The notes under the pieces are model-generated. The model was not told the DNA's origin. It saw only the letters and a program-made list of their open reading frames with translations, and did no database searches. This document shows, piece after piece, positions 1 through 11,775 of a DNA stretch of 64,000 nt. Made by a program: the position numbers and the translations under genes. Position 1 is the first letter of the stretch; every line of letters starts with the position of its first letter. Source of the DNA: Rhexocercosporidium sp. MPI-PUGE-AT-0058 (taxonomy: Eukaryota > Ascomycota > Leotiomycetes > Helotiales); NCBI GenBank assembly GCA_020746875.1, contig JAGTJL010000003.1, positions 1,364,001 to 1,428,000 on the forward strand, read 5' to 3'.

Positions 1-2
1 AC

Positions 3-2415
3 ATGGCCATGCTGGACAAGAGGCTCAAACGAATGGAAGAGAGAATCATCAAGATCGTACCTAAGGAAGAGCAGGACGCCACAACTACTTCTGTGACGAG
101 GGCCATTGTCAAGCCAGGAATTCCGGGCTCAACTCCAGCTAAGAATACGCACGGCAAGAAGAGGCCCGCTGATGAGGCATTTGCACAGGAGCTTGATCAT
201 TGGTCTAAAAGTGTGTCGAAAGCTAACATAGATGGTGCGGGCTCGAAACCTGTACCTCTGATGATACAAGAGGCTGAGGAGAACCGACTGCTTACAGAGG
301 GCGCTGAAGCATTACCCTCGAAAGAGCTGCAAGAGCACCTTTCATGGGTATTCTTCGAAAACGTTAATGGACAGACATATTACTTATTACATAAACCGAG
401 TTTCATGAGAAAACTACGGTATGTTGACACGGCAGCCTCAAATCCTCATTTTTTGGTGTGCTAATATTCCTCGCAGGGCTGGCACTGTACCGCCTGTTTT
501 GATACTAGCAGTCTGTGCAATTTCTGCGCGCTTCTCAACACATCCGAAGCTGAGCACATACCCAGCCTTCCTGAGGGGCGAAGAATGGGCGGCTCCAGCT
601 CGCAGTATTGTCGTGAGACGATATGAGTGGCCTAACATCACTATCTTGACATGTCTTCTGATTTTAGGTCTCCACGAGTTCGGAACATGTCAAGGGGGCA
701 GAAGTTGGTCGTTGGGAGGACAAGCGATTCGCATGGCCTACGCACTGCAGTTACACTTGGATCTTGACTACGACCCAAACAAGCTGAACGGTACTGCCGA
801 ACTGAGCTTCATCGATCGTGAGATCAGGCGGCGAACAATGTGGTCGTGCTTCCTCATGGATCGGTTCAATTCTTCAGGAACGGATCGGCCTATATTCATC
901 AAAGAGTCGTCGATCAAAGTACAGCTTCCCATCAAGGAGAAGTATTTCCAGCTTGATATGCCCGGACCAACCGAAAATCTTCAAGGCGAAATCCCCCATC
1001 CAATATCCTCCGGCGAAGGTCGATTATCCGATGCAGAAGAAAACATGGGTGTAGCAGCCTACATGATCAAATCCATTGCCCTCTGGGGTCACATCGTCGA
1101 CTACCTCAATTTAGGCGGGAAGGACCAGGATATACATCCTATGTGGCACCCCGAATCCAGCTATTCCAATCTTGTCAGGCAGACGGAAGCTTTTGAGTCG
1201 TCGCTTCCCGATGCCTTGCAATATACCCCAGAGAATCTTCATACCCATGGAACCGAGGCTCTTGCGAACCAGTTCCTCTTCCTCCACGTCTCCGTGCAGC
1301 AAAATATCCTTTTCATGAACAGATTTGCTGTCCCCGTTCAGCCTGGAGGCCGACCTCCGCCAGATGTCCCGAAGGATTTTGTTGCAAAGGCAGGTGCGAA
1401 GGCATTCGAAGCCGCCAACAGAATCACAAGGCTATTACAGGACGGGGAGTCTCACTTCATTACAGCCCCCTTCACCGGGTATTGCGCATTCCTTTCGAGT
1501 ACAGTCCACGTATTCGGCTCGTTTTCGAATAACCCTGCTATGGAGGCTACATCGAAGAAAAGTCTCGCTATCAACATTCGGTACCTGACGAAGATGAAGA
1601 AATTCTGGGGCATGTTCCATTGGATGGCTGAAAACCTGAAGCAGCAATACCGGGTTTGTGCCGATGCTCGAAGTCAAGGGGCGTCCGCAACATCTTCCCA
1701 GTCACCAAGCATTTTCCAATACGGAGACTGGTTTGATCGTTATCCACATGGCGTATCACAGTCTGACTTCGAGGATCCCGTGAGCGGAATAAAGCAGGAG
1801 AAGGGGGACGATGCCGTCCTGGGCGAAAAGTCGGGCTTGCACACCGTAGAGCAGTTCTTCGATACCCTTGAGGTCCCCCAAACCCCACAGGATCGTGAAT
1901 CTGCCAAGAATCCGAAACGCAAAATAAGGAAGAGCCAAGCTGGTCGACAGGATCAACTCACGCCCGTCAATACTGATCTTTCCAACATGGGGCCTAATAA
2001 CATGCAGATGCAGCAAGGTATACACCAAGTGCCCGGGGCTTTCAATCAGATGAGCCCCACAACGCCTGGCCATATGTACAATCCTCACCAGAATTTTTAC
2101 GGCCACGAAGTCATGCTGCCGCCACACCAGCAAGGCATTTTGCCGCAACTCGATCGTCAACTTGTCTTCGGCGCCTACGCCAACATGGACCCCGCATCAC
2201 AGAGTATGCTTGAGGGTCAGGGATGGGATATGCAATTGGGCGGTGGAATGTCGGGGTTTACGACTGAGCCGACCAGTGCCTGGTTCATGCCATTCAATAT
2301 GGAGCCTCCAGACCTTGGCCACGAGCAGGATGTTTTCAATAACATAGGGGGCGCTTACGGTATGGGCGGAATCATTGATGGTAATGGGAACATGGGAGGT
2401 CACGGCAGTGGTTAG
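3..2415 (+). CDS. Fungal-specific (Zn2Cys6-type) transcription factor, 5'-partial
   Basis: Two exons are visible, 3-418 and 477-2415. The 58-nt intron 419-476 has GTATGT and GCAG ends with a GCTAAT branch-like site, and joining them restores a continuous frame of 784 codons. The visible N-terminus is a short charged helix, as found just after a Zn2Cys6 cluster; the cluster itself would lie upstream of the window, so the Met at 3 is probably internal. Residues from about 110 to 400 look like the fungal_trans regulatory domain: a HKPSF motif, then SWSLGGQAIRMAY, then REIRRRTMWSCFLMDR. The C-terminal ~150 residues are rich in Gln, Met, Gly and Pro, typical of an activation region, after a basic patch PKRKIRKS that could be a nuclear signal. 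I infer a nuclear DNA-binding regulator. Its target pathway cannot be told from sequence. It is tail-to-tail with KRI1. Confidence 0.88.
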
Positions 2416-2821
2416 GTCGAGGTTCACTGGTGTATGGTGTTTGATTATATCTGATTTCCAGCTCATGATGTGAACAGTCTGGACAACTAGGCTTCTGTAT
2501 GTATGGGAAGTGGGATAAGCTTGAGACCGTCAAACCTTGGCATCACGGGCAAACTGTCATAAAGCCGCGCAAGGATATGACAAGCATGATTCAGCGGCGT
2601 ATGGCCTGATACTGCTATTAATACATCAGGCATTACTTGTGCGCTCATCGATTCAGACGGCTGTCGGTGTTTCAGCAATATACCCGAATTCCGTAACGCA
2701 ATGTAAAATGTTCCCCTTCAACCCAAGATGAGGTGGGAAGGAGACTACACATTAGGATTGATATTCTGCGAAGAGGAGGCAGATTTGCATCTGAATGTTT
2801 CAGAGCCAGCATACTCGCTTT
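2416..2821. other. Convergent intergenic region, factor / KRI1
   Basis: About 400 bases between two tail-to-tail genes. It must hold both 3' UTRs and polyadenylation signals. I see no further coding sequence, repeat or RNA gene; the short open frames here are unsupported. Confidence 0.6.
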
Positions 2822-4860
2822 TTATGCAGGTTGCGATAGGCCCTTGCTCTTTCTTGACCTCTTCTTCTTTTTCCTCCCACTCTCCACAATATCAAGATCG
2901 TCGTCGTTGTTGACCTGGGGCTCATCGGTACTCAAGACAATCTCCGGGCCATCCTCGTTTCCAAAGGTCTCTTTCCTCCACTGCCGTAGTCTAGCCTTCT
3001 TCCCAAGCTTCTTCTTGTCCTTCCGCTTCTTCTCCGCATCCCTGAAAGTAGCCATCTTCTTCAGACCAGCAAATTCGTTCAGTGATGCGTCGGGGGCCAT
3101 GAGAATATCCCTAGCCGTCAAACCAAATGATGTAGGTGAGGTGTCGCGATAACGGAATAATGTCGGTTGCTTGGATTTGGTGGGTATGTCGAAATCCATT
3201 TTACTATCCACCAGTTCTTCTAGCCTCTTCCTCTCTAGGCGGGCAGCTTTCTTCTTCGCTTGCTTCTCTTGTTGCCGGTCCTTGCTTGTTCCTATCTTCT
3301 TGGGCATATCGTCGTCCTCATTCTCCGACAACTCAGAGTCAGAATTTGTAAATTCGGGCTTCTTGGAGTCTTCGTCGTCAAACTCCGGAATGAGATCGTT
3401 GATATCGATGTCATCATCCCACTTCGGCTTCTTGACCTTCTTCTTGCTGACCTGTGCTTCTTCGTCCTCGGCATCCGAATTTGCCTCTAATTCTGCGTAG
3501 TACTCCTCGCCAAACCGCTTGTTCATCTCAGACTCCCACTTTTCATCATCCCAGCCATCGTCCAGGAAATCCGCCCATTCTTCACCTTTGAGGGTCTTGC
3601 CTCGTAGTCCGGCAGCCTTCTTGATTTTCTTCAGCTTATCCTCTGCTTCCTCGATCTTTAGTCTCCGCAGTCGCGCTCTCTCCTCTTCTCGTTCCTTCTT
3701 GCCGGCTTCCAATTTTTCACGCAGATTATCCCTTTGCTTCTTTCTACCACTCGGCTCTTCTCTCCGTACTGACTTTGCTGCAATGACGTCTCTTGCATAA
3801 GACTTCAAAAACTCGTTGCTTCCTTTGGAATCCTCAAATCTCAAATTGTAGGCTTCCTCGAACTTCTCGGCACGGTCATCCTCCTCCTCGTCATCAGACT
3901 CTAAAGATTGAAAACGTGCTCCATCGCTTGGTACCCAGGCACGAGCTGCCATGAAATTCGAAAGAAAGGTCTCGGGATTCTTGTCTGCCGAGGCGATATC
4001 AAGGTCAACTTTAACCTTTGCAGCCCTCGAATGGTGTACACCGTGGATGGAAGCGCGAGGGTTGGCTTTGGGAACGAGAAATCCATCGTCTTCATGCTCC
4101 TCATCCTCTGAACTGTCGGCGGCAGCAGCGTGCATTTCTTGCACAATAGTCCTCTTCAAGTCTTCTTGCTCCTGCGCAAAGGTCCGAGGTGGAGGTTCTT
4201 CATCGTTATCCGCTTCGGCATGGCCCTTCAGTAGATTCTCGCGGTGGTAGTCGCTCAAGTGCATTGGTTTTTGCTTCTTGTATCCGGGGACTTCGGCCGC
4301 TTCAGCATCGCCGTCCTGCTCTTCTATCGGGGTATAGAAGGTGACATCGGTCTTGTATACTCTTGGATCCTTGCTGCGGATTGCATTGAGCGCATCGGAA
4401 ATTTGAGCGTCTAGCTCCTCTGTCGCAAGAATTCCTTCATCGTCCTCTTCCTCATCATCAGAAGATTCCGAATCCTCATCGTACTTGTCACCGTATTGAC
4501 CCTTCGCTTTCTTGGTGGAATCCTGGTATTTCTCTTCGACTACTAGCAGTCAGTGTCTGTAGAAGACTTTCTTGTAGAAAAACACGTACGACGTTGTAAC
4601 TCCTCCCTTTTCTTGTTGTGCTCGAAACGCTTGGCATAGTCCTGATTGATCTTGAACTCGAGCTGCTCGACTTTGACCCCTCCGTCAGAGCCACTATCGC
4701 TCGAACTGCCAGCATTTCTGTCACTGTCACCATCACTATCGTCCAGTAGATTCGACTTCTTCTCCTCGAGGGCGGGCACACTGCTGGCCTTGAGCTTCTT
4801 GCTTCCGGTCGATCCTGGAAGGTAACTCTGGCTAAGGCTGTCTGCTTTTCGTTTTGCCAT
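2822..4860 (-). CDS. KRI1: Kri1 nucleolar ribosome-biogenesis factor
   Basis: Two exons on the minus strand, 4860-4590 and 4542-2822, with a 47-nt intron (4543-4589; GTACGT donor, CTAG acceptor). The join gives EELQRLVEEKY, the expected Kri1 wording, and a 663-residue protein starting MAKRKADSL. A downstream Met at 4264 would lose the first 183 residues, which include the conserved KINQDYAKRFEHNKKREELQ block (about 67-86), so the upstream ATG is preferred. The middle is strongly acidic with charged coiled-coil stretches; EEWADFLDDGWDDEKW and the C-terminal block beginning LNEFAGLKKMATFRD (about 578 onward), followed by a Lys/Arg tail, are family hallmarks. In yeast Kri1 is nucleolar, binds the snoRNP-associated Krr1 and is needed for 40S subunit (18S rRNA) maturation. 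It is divergent from the Vps21 gene. Confidence 0.95.
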
Positions 4861-5367
4861 TTTGGGTGCTGCGCAGTAGAATTTTCCAGTGGGGGTGCTG
4901 TTGTTGTGTGTGTTCAGACAACTGAGTGTTTGTCTGGCTGCTCTGCATCGATCCATGTCTGCCTACCAAAAAAAATTATTAAGAAATTAGCTGAGTATTT
5001 CCTGCCAGTGACAAGGCTTGATCTAACCGTTTTTGTCACTAGCCTATCGCTACGTATTCATCCCATTCCCTCCCGCGTCATCCAGGCCCAGGCAGGTTCA
5101 AAGCCATTGCCTTCCGCTGTACCTAGGCGGCGCCCTGTTCTCCAACTACATCTCCTCCAAGTCCATCTCTAACTCCAAGTCCAAGTCACAAAAAAATAGG
5201 CCACGCATACCGATATTCGAACTTGGAACTTCGCCCTCGAGCCTTTCCGATCGAACCTCCAACGTCCAACCTTGAACCTCGACACCAGCTTCCACAGCAA
5301 CAGCGATCTGACAGGAATACCTACACAACGATTCTACGACCCATCCAACCCCTCCGCCGGCGTTCCA
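4861..5367. promoter_or_regulatory. Shared divergent promoter, KRI1 / VPS21
   Basis: About 507 bases between the two start codons, so it must contain both promoters and 5' UTRs. The half near the Vps21 start is rich in C and T on the plus strand, a common feature of filamentous-fungal leaders. An in-frame TTG at 5272 is open into the Vps21 frame but is not needed; the ATG at 5368 gives the standard Rab5 N-terminus. No specific operator could be recognised. Confidence 0.5.
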
Positions 5368-6201
5368 ATGGCTGAAGCAACGGCCCCAAAGCCTAGCAGC
5401 AGTGTGAAGCTGGTTCTTCTAGGTGAGGCAGCAGTAGGAAAGGTACTCTTTCATCTCAGCACAAGACATACTCTCAGAGCTAACCTTACTATAGTCGTCG
5501 CTTGTCCTACGCTTTGTGAACAATGATTTCCAGGAGAACAAGGAGCCAACGATTGGAGGTACGGGCCCACATCGCAAGTGCAAAGGATCTTGATTTAGCT
5601 GACTCTCGTCGCAACAGCTGCTTTCCTCACACAGAAATGCAATCTCCCAACCCGGACAATCAAATTCGAGATCTGGGACACTGCGGGACAAGAACGCTTC
5701 GCCTCCCTCGCTCCCATGTACTACCGAAATGCCCAGTCTGCTCTAGTCGTTTACGACCTCACCAAACCTACCTCTCTCATCAAGGCAAAGCACTGGGTTG
5801 CTGAACTTCAGAGACAAGCTTCCCCGGGAATTGTTATCGCTCTTGTTGGAAACAAGTTAGATTTAACCAACGAGACGAAAGGTTCTAGCAATGACTTGAC
5901 CGAAGATGGCGATGCAGCGCAGGGCGAGGATGCTGATGGAGATGCAAGAAAGGTCTCTGTATCTGAAGCGAAGTCATATGCAGAGGAAGAGGGCTTGCTC
6001 TTCTTCGAGACAAGTGCGAAACTGGGCACCAACGTGACGGAAGTCTTCACAGCCATTGCCAATGCAATTCCCGAGACATCGTTGAAGGGGGCTAGGGGAC
6101 CCGGAGCATCACAAACAAGCGCGGGCAGAACTGAAGATCAGTCGAGAGTAAACTTGACTGGTCCAAGAGATGCCGCCTCAAAGGAGGGTTGTGCTTGTTG
6201 A
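5368..6201 (+). CDS. VPS21: Rab5-family small GTPase (Vps21/RabB type)
   Basis: Three exons, 5368-5442, 5495-5558 and 5618-6201; introns are 52 and 59 nt with GT-AG ends, the first with a GCTAAC branch site. The 240-residue product has the P-loop GEAAVGKS (19-26; the first intron falls between its Lys and Ser), effector Thr in KEPTIG (about 44), WDTAGQERF (66-74), NKLD (125-128) and ETSAK (177-181). The [20 protein letters not shown] start and the [16 protein letters not shown] switch-II continuation are Rab5 signatures. It ends in CAC, a dual-cysteine tail for geranylgeranylation. Rab5 proteins drive early-endosome fusion through HOPS/CORVET-type tethers; this copy should act on endosome membranes. 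Odd feature: an acidic Ser/Asp/Gly-rich insert of about 28 residues after NKLDL, as in other filamentous-fungal Rab5 proteins. Confidence 0.96.
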
Positions 6202-7004
6202 TATGGTCGGCCGCCTGTGGTGTTCTGAAGTTGGTTTCTTTGGGTTTCTTTGGGGTTTTTCGAGGATGGGGTTTTGCCGGCGCTTGATACTTTGGATGCT
6301 TGCGAACCTTTCACGGACCTTACGTTGATACACTTGTGCTTCCAATGGAGCAAGAACAGAGTTTTATACAGCGTATCATACGCTAAGTTTAATGATGCAT
6401 GTGGTAGATGTGGTCATCCCATTTAACTTCTCAGGTCTGCTGCTAGATCTTTTTCTCCTTCCCTTTTTTTATCCTCGTCTATTGTTCAGCTCACATGAGT
6501 AATATTTTTTATCTCAACCTAATCAGAGCGCGACTTACGTCTACGACAGTTGTCCCAAGCTTGAAATTTGACAGGCACAACTTTGAGGTAATGACTTAGG
6601 AACTGGAGAAACTTTGGCTGTTATTAAATTTACGTTTTGCGGTAATTGCATAAGATGTGCTTCTTGAAAATCCTTTTCTGGAGACTGGATAATGGACCTG
6701 TGCCCACGGTATAGAAAATTTGGGTTGCAATACCTTTCACTCAGGTAGGAAGTTTGTAAGTCCCAAGCAGAAAATAACTGTCAACGAAGAGATCATCTTT
6801 TGCAGCTGTCAAGATATTAGCGAAGGGAGAGTGTTGAGTGTTACACTGGGAGAGTAGCCAGGTTTCAAACTCGGCGGTATCCGAGCTCACTGACGAGAAG
6901 CCTCACGGCGCAACCAGGTCTTGTTTTATCCTGCACTGGCTGTGGCTTCTATCATACAATGGTCTCAGATAGGGGTCGTTTCCAATATCCTCTAAGCTTC
7001 GTCC
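6202..7004. other. Convergent intergenic region, VPS21 / FIT
   Basis: About 800 bases between tail-to-tail genes, with normal to mildly A+T-rich composition. It holds the two 3' UTRs. I checked it for tRNA-like boxes and open frames and found nothing I can support. Confidence 0.55.
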
Positions 7005-8090
7005 CTACACTCCTGGCATGCCCAACACATCTCGCATTGCCGGTACGGCCCGGGGTAAGAAATACACAACAAAGATACCGTTGAAAGCCACCAAAAGTCC
7101 TGTGAACTAGCTATTATTTAGCGTGGAATGCGTGCCGGTAGTTTCAGTGCTACTTACCTTCTCGAACCACGTATGGAAGTATGCTGCAGTCATCAAGAGC
7201 ATGTACAGGCAGAGCGCCCCAATGCCCAGGACGATTCTCGCTCCGAAAGTCCACGATGTGGTCGTTCCTTTTTCCAGCTGGCCCTCCACTTCCGCGCTTT
7301 TGATAGCACCGTCGTTCATTACTATCGTGCGCTCTTCCTTTGCACCTCCTGCTTTCAGAACCACATGGAAGACTTCCTCGAAAAGGAACATGCTTCCCAG
7401 TACCAGTAAGAACACATGCCCACTAATGTCATGCCCTCCTTTCCACCTGCCTCCCACAGCTTTACACGCTACTCCCGTAACGAATAGCCTCGTTTTGTCC
7501 ATGTCAGCATTTCCGGCACCGGCCTGCTCCGCAAGCTCACACTGACCTCCAGTAAGGGTAAATCCACGGTCAATGATTGCGGGCCCAAAGCACCATTGCG
7601 TAACCAAAATCCACCAGGCAGTGACGATAGAGTATCTGAATAGCCCGCGCAGACGCTTTGGTGATACAGTCGGAGAAGGACCCATGGCCGGATGTGTGAA
7701 CAGGAAGAAGAGGTAGCTGAAAGTAACCCATGCCCAGCCTTGTTTGACGAAGAACACATTGAATATGTTGCTCTTCTTCGCAAAGTATGATGGTGCTGTG
7801 TTTGCGAAGTGGGATTGTGTGGTTGTGTTGTATGGGGATGCTCTCGCTGCTGGGTCTAAAAGGGCGAAGAGGGAGCCGACCACGAGTATAGCAGGATATA
7901 TGGAGAGGAGTATGGTTTCGAACGACGTAGGAAGAAGGGGAGATCTTCGTGTCACCATCTTAGTAGAGAGTGAGGGGTTGGAATCTGAGTCGGTCGTGCG
8001 AGGAAGGGACTCATTCGCGCCATCTGGCAACGACGATGAAAGCTTTTGAATTCGCTGTGAGCGTCGTGGAGTCGCGGATGGCGAATCCAT
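7005..8090 (-). CDS. SCS3: FIT-family ER lipid protein (Scs3/Yft2, fat-storage-inducing TM protein)
   Basis: Two exons, 8090-7158 and 7106-7005. The 51-nt intron (7107-7157; GTAAGT donor, CTAG acceptor) must be removed: reading through it yields only 16 novel residues before a stop, while splicing restores the conserved end FTGLLVAFNGIFVVYFLPRA and a 344-residue protein. Several hydrophobic segments span about residues 50-340. Family motifs are FFVKQGWAW, GGRWKGGHDISGHVF (His about 223) and AAYFHTWFEK (His about 305); the two His correspond to the catalytic pair of human FIT2. FIT2 is an ER acyl-CoA diphosphatase needed for lipid-droplet budding and ER homeostasis, and yeast Scs3/Yft2 link it to phospholipid synthesis. 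The N-terminal ~45 residues are polar and Ser/Arg-rich, likely cytosolic. It shares a promoter with the EXPERA gene. Confidence 0.93.
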
Positions 8091-8634
8091 TTGGTGCAGG
8101 TGTTATAACATGGGCCTGGTGTTCCTTGGATATTCGATTGGGCGGTGGTCTTGTCTTGTAGGTGGGGGAGACGGGCAATGCAGTGAGAAGAGCAGCAGTG
8201 AGAAGACGATGGAGGTGAAGATGGAGATATGAGCATGCTGCTGCCCGGTCCTGCTCTGACCCGCTTCTGTTGATGATGACGTTTAGTTCGTCGCCGCTGT
8301 CAGCTGATGAGCCGCACGTGCCTGTGCTCAGGGTGGGAACCGCCTCAAATCAAATCCCTCAGGAGGATACAATCGACATCATCATCATCAGTAAGCACTC
8401 AGTACAGAGACATCACGCCATAGCACACAATCTCCCTTCAATTCTGCATCAGCCAAAGCAGCGCCTATAAGCGAATGCAACCCGACGACACAGACGGTCA
8501 TATATCGGAGATCTTTTCTGTCAACGGATGCCACTGACCTGTTTCTGTTTCTACTGATCCACCAGCCTGGGCTTGGAAGCTTGGTCTGTCTGCATCAACA
8601 TCCACATTCACATCCATCTGTCTTCGCATACAGC
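8091..8634. promoter_or_regulatory. Shared divergent promoter, FIT / EXPERA genes
   Basis: About 544 bases separate the two start codons. A palindromic CACGTG E-box lies at 8315-8320, the core of many bHLH sites. Both flanking genes encode ER or endomembrane lipid proteins, so co-regulation is possible but is inference only. Confidence 0.45.
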
Positions 8635-9602
8635 ATGGTGTCAGCTCGGGGCCACCCCCAGGAATTCCCTGGACCGGATTTTACGCCATCCAATGCGACT
8701 CCATCGCTGGCGCGAAAGGGCAAGTGGGCACATACACCCTCAAATCTCGCCGTTATCTGGCTCTTCATCTCCCTCCCGCTCGTCGCTTGGGACACGGGAT
8801 ACATCATGCTTCGACCATTGAGCATGCCTGGAGGACGCCTTCATTGGCCGTTGTGGGTTCCTTATGACCTGTATGGAAAAGTCGACTATATCTACGTAAG
8901 TCCAGCTTCTTGAGGCGAGAATGCCTCTTTCGTTTCGTCTCAGGTTTGTCCTACTTATTATATCTATATGCCTTGTTATCGAGTTTACCGCTTCGAAATA
9001 TTGGGAACTGGAAGAATGACTCTAGCATAGGGGTGGAAGGCTTTCAACGAGCGCAATGGCTTTACTGCTGCCCAAGGCATGCTCAACATTATGGAATCTC
9101 TGATGTATGTGTACTACCTGTACATCCTGTTCGCATTTGGTCACCAGTCAGAGGCTCAGGGGCGAGGCGCTCCCAGTCCCTCGAAACTTGGTTTCTTTGG
9201 TCAGCAGCGGTATGTGGATGGCCAGAAAGGTGCCATAGCTGTGTTGGTGGGCTACAGTGCGGCAGTCATGACTGTGAGCAAGACTGTGCTTTACTGTGTG
9301 TATTCCTATTGATTGAAGTATTTCGTCTTCTCTGACCTTGTTAGGGATGAACGAGTATTACTCCGGCTTTGATAACATCGGCCACAACAGCCTTCCCGAC
9401 CTAGTATTCCTTTGGATCATCCCCAAGTGAGTACACAGTCACAGTACGAATGATATAGCTAACTCCTTGAAGCGGTGCTTGGCTCGTTCTTCCATCATAC
9501 ATGATCTACTTGACAAGCAGTGAGATCTTGCAAGGCTTAACCATCGTTGCTGGTGAGGCAGTTGAGTCTTCCGATCATAAAGTATTAATTAAGACCGAAT
9601 AA
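8635..9602 (+). CDS. EXPERA-domain membrane protein (EBP/TMEM97-like)
   Basis: Four exons: 8635-8895, 9031-9295, 9345-9426 and 9473-9602; introns of 135, 49 and 46 nt, all GT-AG, join in phase to a 245-residue protein. The ATG at 8635 is preferred to an in-frame upstream one at 8581 because the family N-terminus is short. Four hydrophobic segments match the EXPERA fold: AVIWLFISLPLVAWDTGYI, a second in LNIMESLMYVYYLYILF, a third around AVLVGYSAAVMTVSKTVLY, a fourth around DLVFLWIIPNGAWLVLPSY. Conserved acidic positions appear in WDTGYI, YGKVDYIYG and NIMES. The family includes sterol delta-8,7 isomerases and TMEM97 (sigma-2 receptor); substrate is unknown here. The protein ends HKVLIKTE with the stop at 9600-9602, where the A+T-rich compartment begins, so its 3' UTR must lie in A+T-rich DNA. 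Confidence 0.88.
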
Positions 9603-10162
9603 GTGGTTATTCATATGTAGATATGTGCTTTCAGCGTCTATAAAAGCGAATACTTATAAAACTGTAATAATCGCAACTGTTCAATAAGTTTTTTCGTTGG
9701 CAAAATAATATAGGGTTATTATTATAGTATTATTATTTGATAATACGGCTTTATATTAACTGATAATCAATTAGAAAATAAGATGTTTTAAAATAACTAA
9801 TATAATTGTCATATGCACGCTTAATTATTTTATTGGTATAAGATCGGGCCTGTAATATAAGATAACCGAGGTTTTTACAACATAAGTAAAATTAATTTTA
9901 CTTCTATTTTTAATTACGCGGGCGTTTGTTTTCTTTTATAAATAACTTTTTTAATATATACGCTTTTCTTTTAAACTTCTTTAAAAGTTAAAATTTATTT
10001 ATTTAAATATATTTTCCTTAAACTTTATTTAATAAGTCAATATTTTTATCTTATAATAAAGTAATATAAAAAATAAAGAACTGATTTTTTATTAAATAAT
10101 TCTATTTAATAACGCTAAACTTATAAGTAATATACGTTTCGGTAATTCCGCTTGTAATACTT
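9603..10162. other. A+T-rich junction DNA without recognisable gene
   Basis: Base composition changes within a few bases of the EXPERA stop codon. No open frame or terminal repeat was recognised. A stretch around 9890-9955 resembles one around 48660-48730, so part of it is probably repeat-derived. Confidence 0.5.
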
Positions 10163-10322
10163 TGTAACGACAAGTATGCTTTAGCTAGGTCAGGGGTCCG
10201 GAACAGGTCCGACTCCCCTCCGACTCCTTATATATATGGCTCCCTCTTATATAATAGCTCTATAGTTTTTGTATTCTAAGTATTAAGTCTATCTTCACGT
10301 CTAAAGACCTTGCGTCGTTATA
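10163..10322 (+). repeat. 5' LTR of the gag-only element
   Basis: 160 bases, near-identical to 11776-11935 apart from C/T and G/A differences. Starts TGTAACGACAAG and ends CGTCGTTATA. Confidence 0.88.
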
Positions 10323-10554
10323 TTATACAAAAACTCCTTTACGTGCGTCTAAAGTATCTGCTACTGCTACTGCTGTTTCTTCTGCTGCTCGATTGGATTA
10401 TAGTCGTTGATTCTATCGTCGATACTACTTACTCACCTTTACTCTCTACACGCATTTTTACTTGCATACGACTCCTCCGTATCTGGCCCGTTCCTTCTAG
10501 TATTATATAACACTTCAGAATCAAACCTTCTTTTTTAATTCCTTTTTTTATTAT

Positions 10555-11768
10555 AGACTTTCAATAATAATTACAAGCTCTCCGCTAGCAATTTACCGAT
10601 AAGCTTGCTCACAGAGACTCTTAAATCGAAGCTCTCTCTTTTATAATCGCTTCTTTTTAAGGCTCTTTGACCTCCGTCCGGAACCAGTCCGAAACGGCTC
10701 CGAAACGGCAAAAGCGCCAGCTCCCAGACCTTCTAAAGTTTAACGGCTTATAATTATATTACGATACTTGGCTAGCGCAGCTTCAGCTCGTGCTAAGTGT
10801 CGACGGTGAAGCAATTAGCGATTCGCAAGCTCAATTTGCGTACGTTTACTTCCGACTTGATTCTGGACCGGCTGCCTTTTGCTTAAAGCTCTTAAAACAC
10901 GCGAACCTTACTTTTATATACGATTATCATGCGATCTTAGATCAGCTTAATAAGCATAATAGAGTCGAAAACAAGATATAGCGTGCGAAGACAAAGCTCT
11001 ATAAGCTAGCTCAAACCGGTAGCTTTTATGGATTCCTAATTTCCTTTAAAGTGACGCTTAGCGAAGCAGGAGGCTAGAATTAGGACAACGAGAGGAAAAT
11101 CGACACGTTACGGCCATGCTTTTCCGAATATCTTAAGCGAAAGCTTCAAGAGCACGATATTTCAGGCACTACTCTTTCAAAGTACTTGGAATTCGTCTCC
11201 TTTTATAAGAAATACGCCTCTCAATCGACTTTTGCGGCACCTACGGCTGCATATACCTCCGGGAACTATTCCGGAACAGGTCCGACTTAGTATCGCTTTT
11301 TATACGACTCTCAAAAAGCCGATAAAATAAACCTTTCCGCTATTAACGTTATCGACGCAAGCTCTCGCTCCTTTATCCCTAGTATAGATCGTTCTTGTTA
11401 TTTCCGATACGGATCGATTAATTATTACGTCTCTGTTTGCCCGATACTCTTATCGCGGTCCGAATCTCCTCAGGAACCGGTCCGTATATAATTAATTCAG
11501 CTCCGTATAACTTCTGCGGTCCGATTTCAACTAGCTCAAGTTAATCGCATAGTTTCTAACCTTATATAGTCACGCCTGCCGGTCTATAAGCAACGTCAGC
11601 TTATAAGTAACGTAGCTTTATAATTAAAAGAATTAGAACGAGAAGTAGATATTATAAGAATCGATGCCGTACTTGATACTCTTTTAAAATATAAATATAA
11701 TAATAGAATTAATTCAGAAGAAGAGTAAGAAAAGTAAGAAGCACGAGGACGAGCTTCGGTTTCCTGAG
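10555..11768 (+). pseudogene. Degenerate gag with zinc knuckle
   Basis: One frame runs with scattered TAA/TAG codons through the interior of the gag-only element. Recognisable pieces are a capsid-like segment around 10790-11000 (including LRSxx-free helical text such as FAYVYFRLDSGPAAFCLKL) and a CCHC-type knuckle at 11396-11440 reading CYFRYGSINYYVSVC. In that knuckle the second Cys and the His are both Tyr, each explained by a single transition (TGT/C to TAT/C, CAT/C to TAT/C). The nonsense codons also fit single transitions. I saw no protease or polymerase motif after it. Confidence 0.6.
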
Positions 11769-11775
11769 AGGGTAA

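Noticed and set aside
5272..5367. N-terminal extension of the Rab5 frame from a TTG at 5272
   Set aside because: Non-ATG start; the ATG at 5368 gives the family-typical N-terminus and the region looks like a 5' leader.
6820..6950. Possible tRNA-like boxes (GGTTTCAAACTC) between VPS21 and FIT
   Set aside because: No A box at proper spacing and no cloverleaf could be drawn.
7107..7157. Unspliced C-terminus of the FIT gene ending at 7107
   Set aside because: The stretch is a GT-AG intron; splicing restores the conserved FIT C-terminus ending at 7005.
10310..10510. 66-codon open frame near the gag-only LTR
   Set aside because: Runs out of the LTR, is low-complexity (Leu-rich) and has no support.
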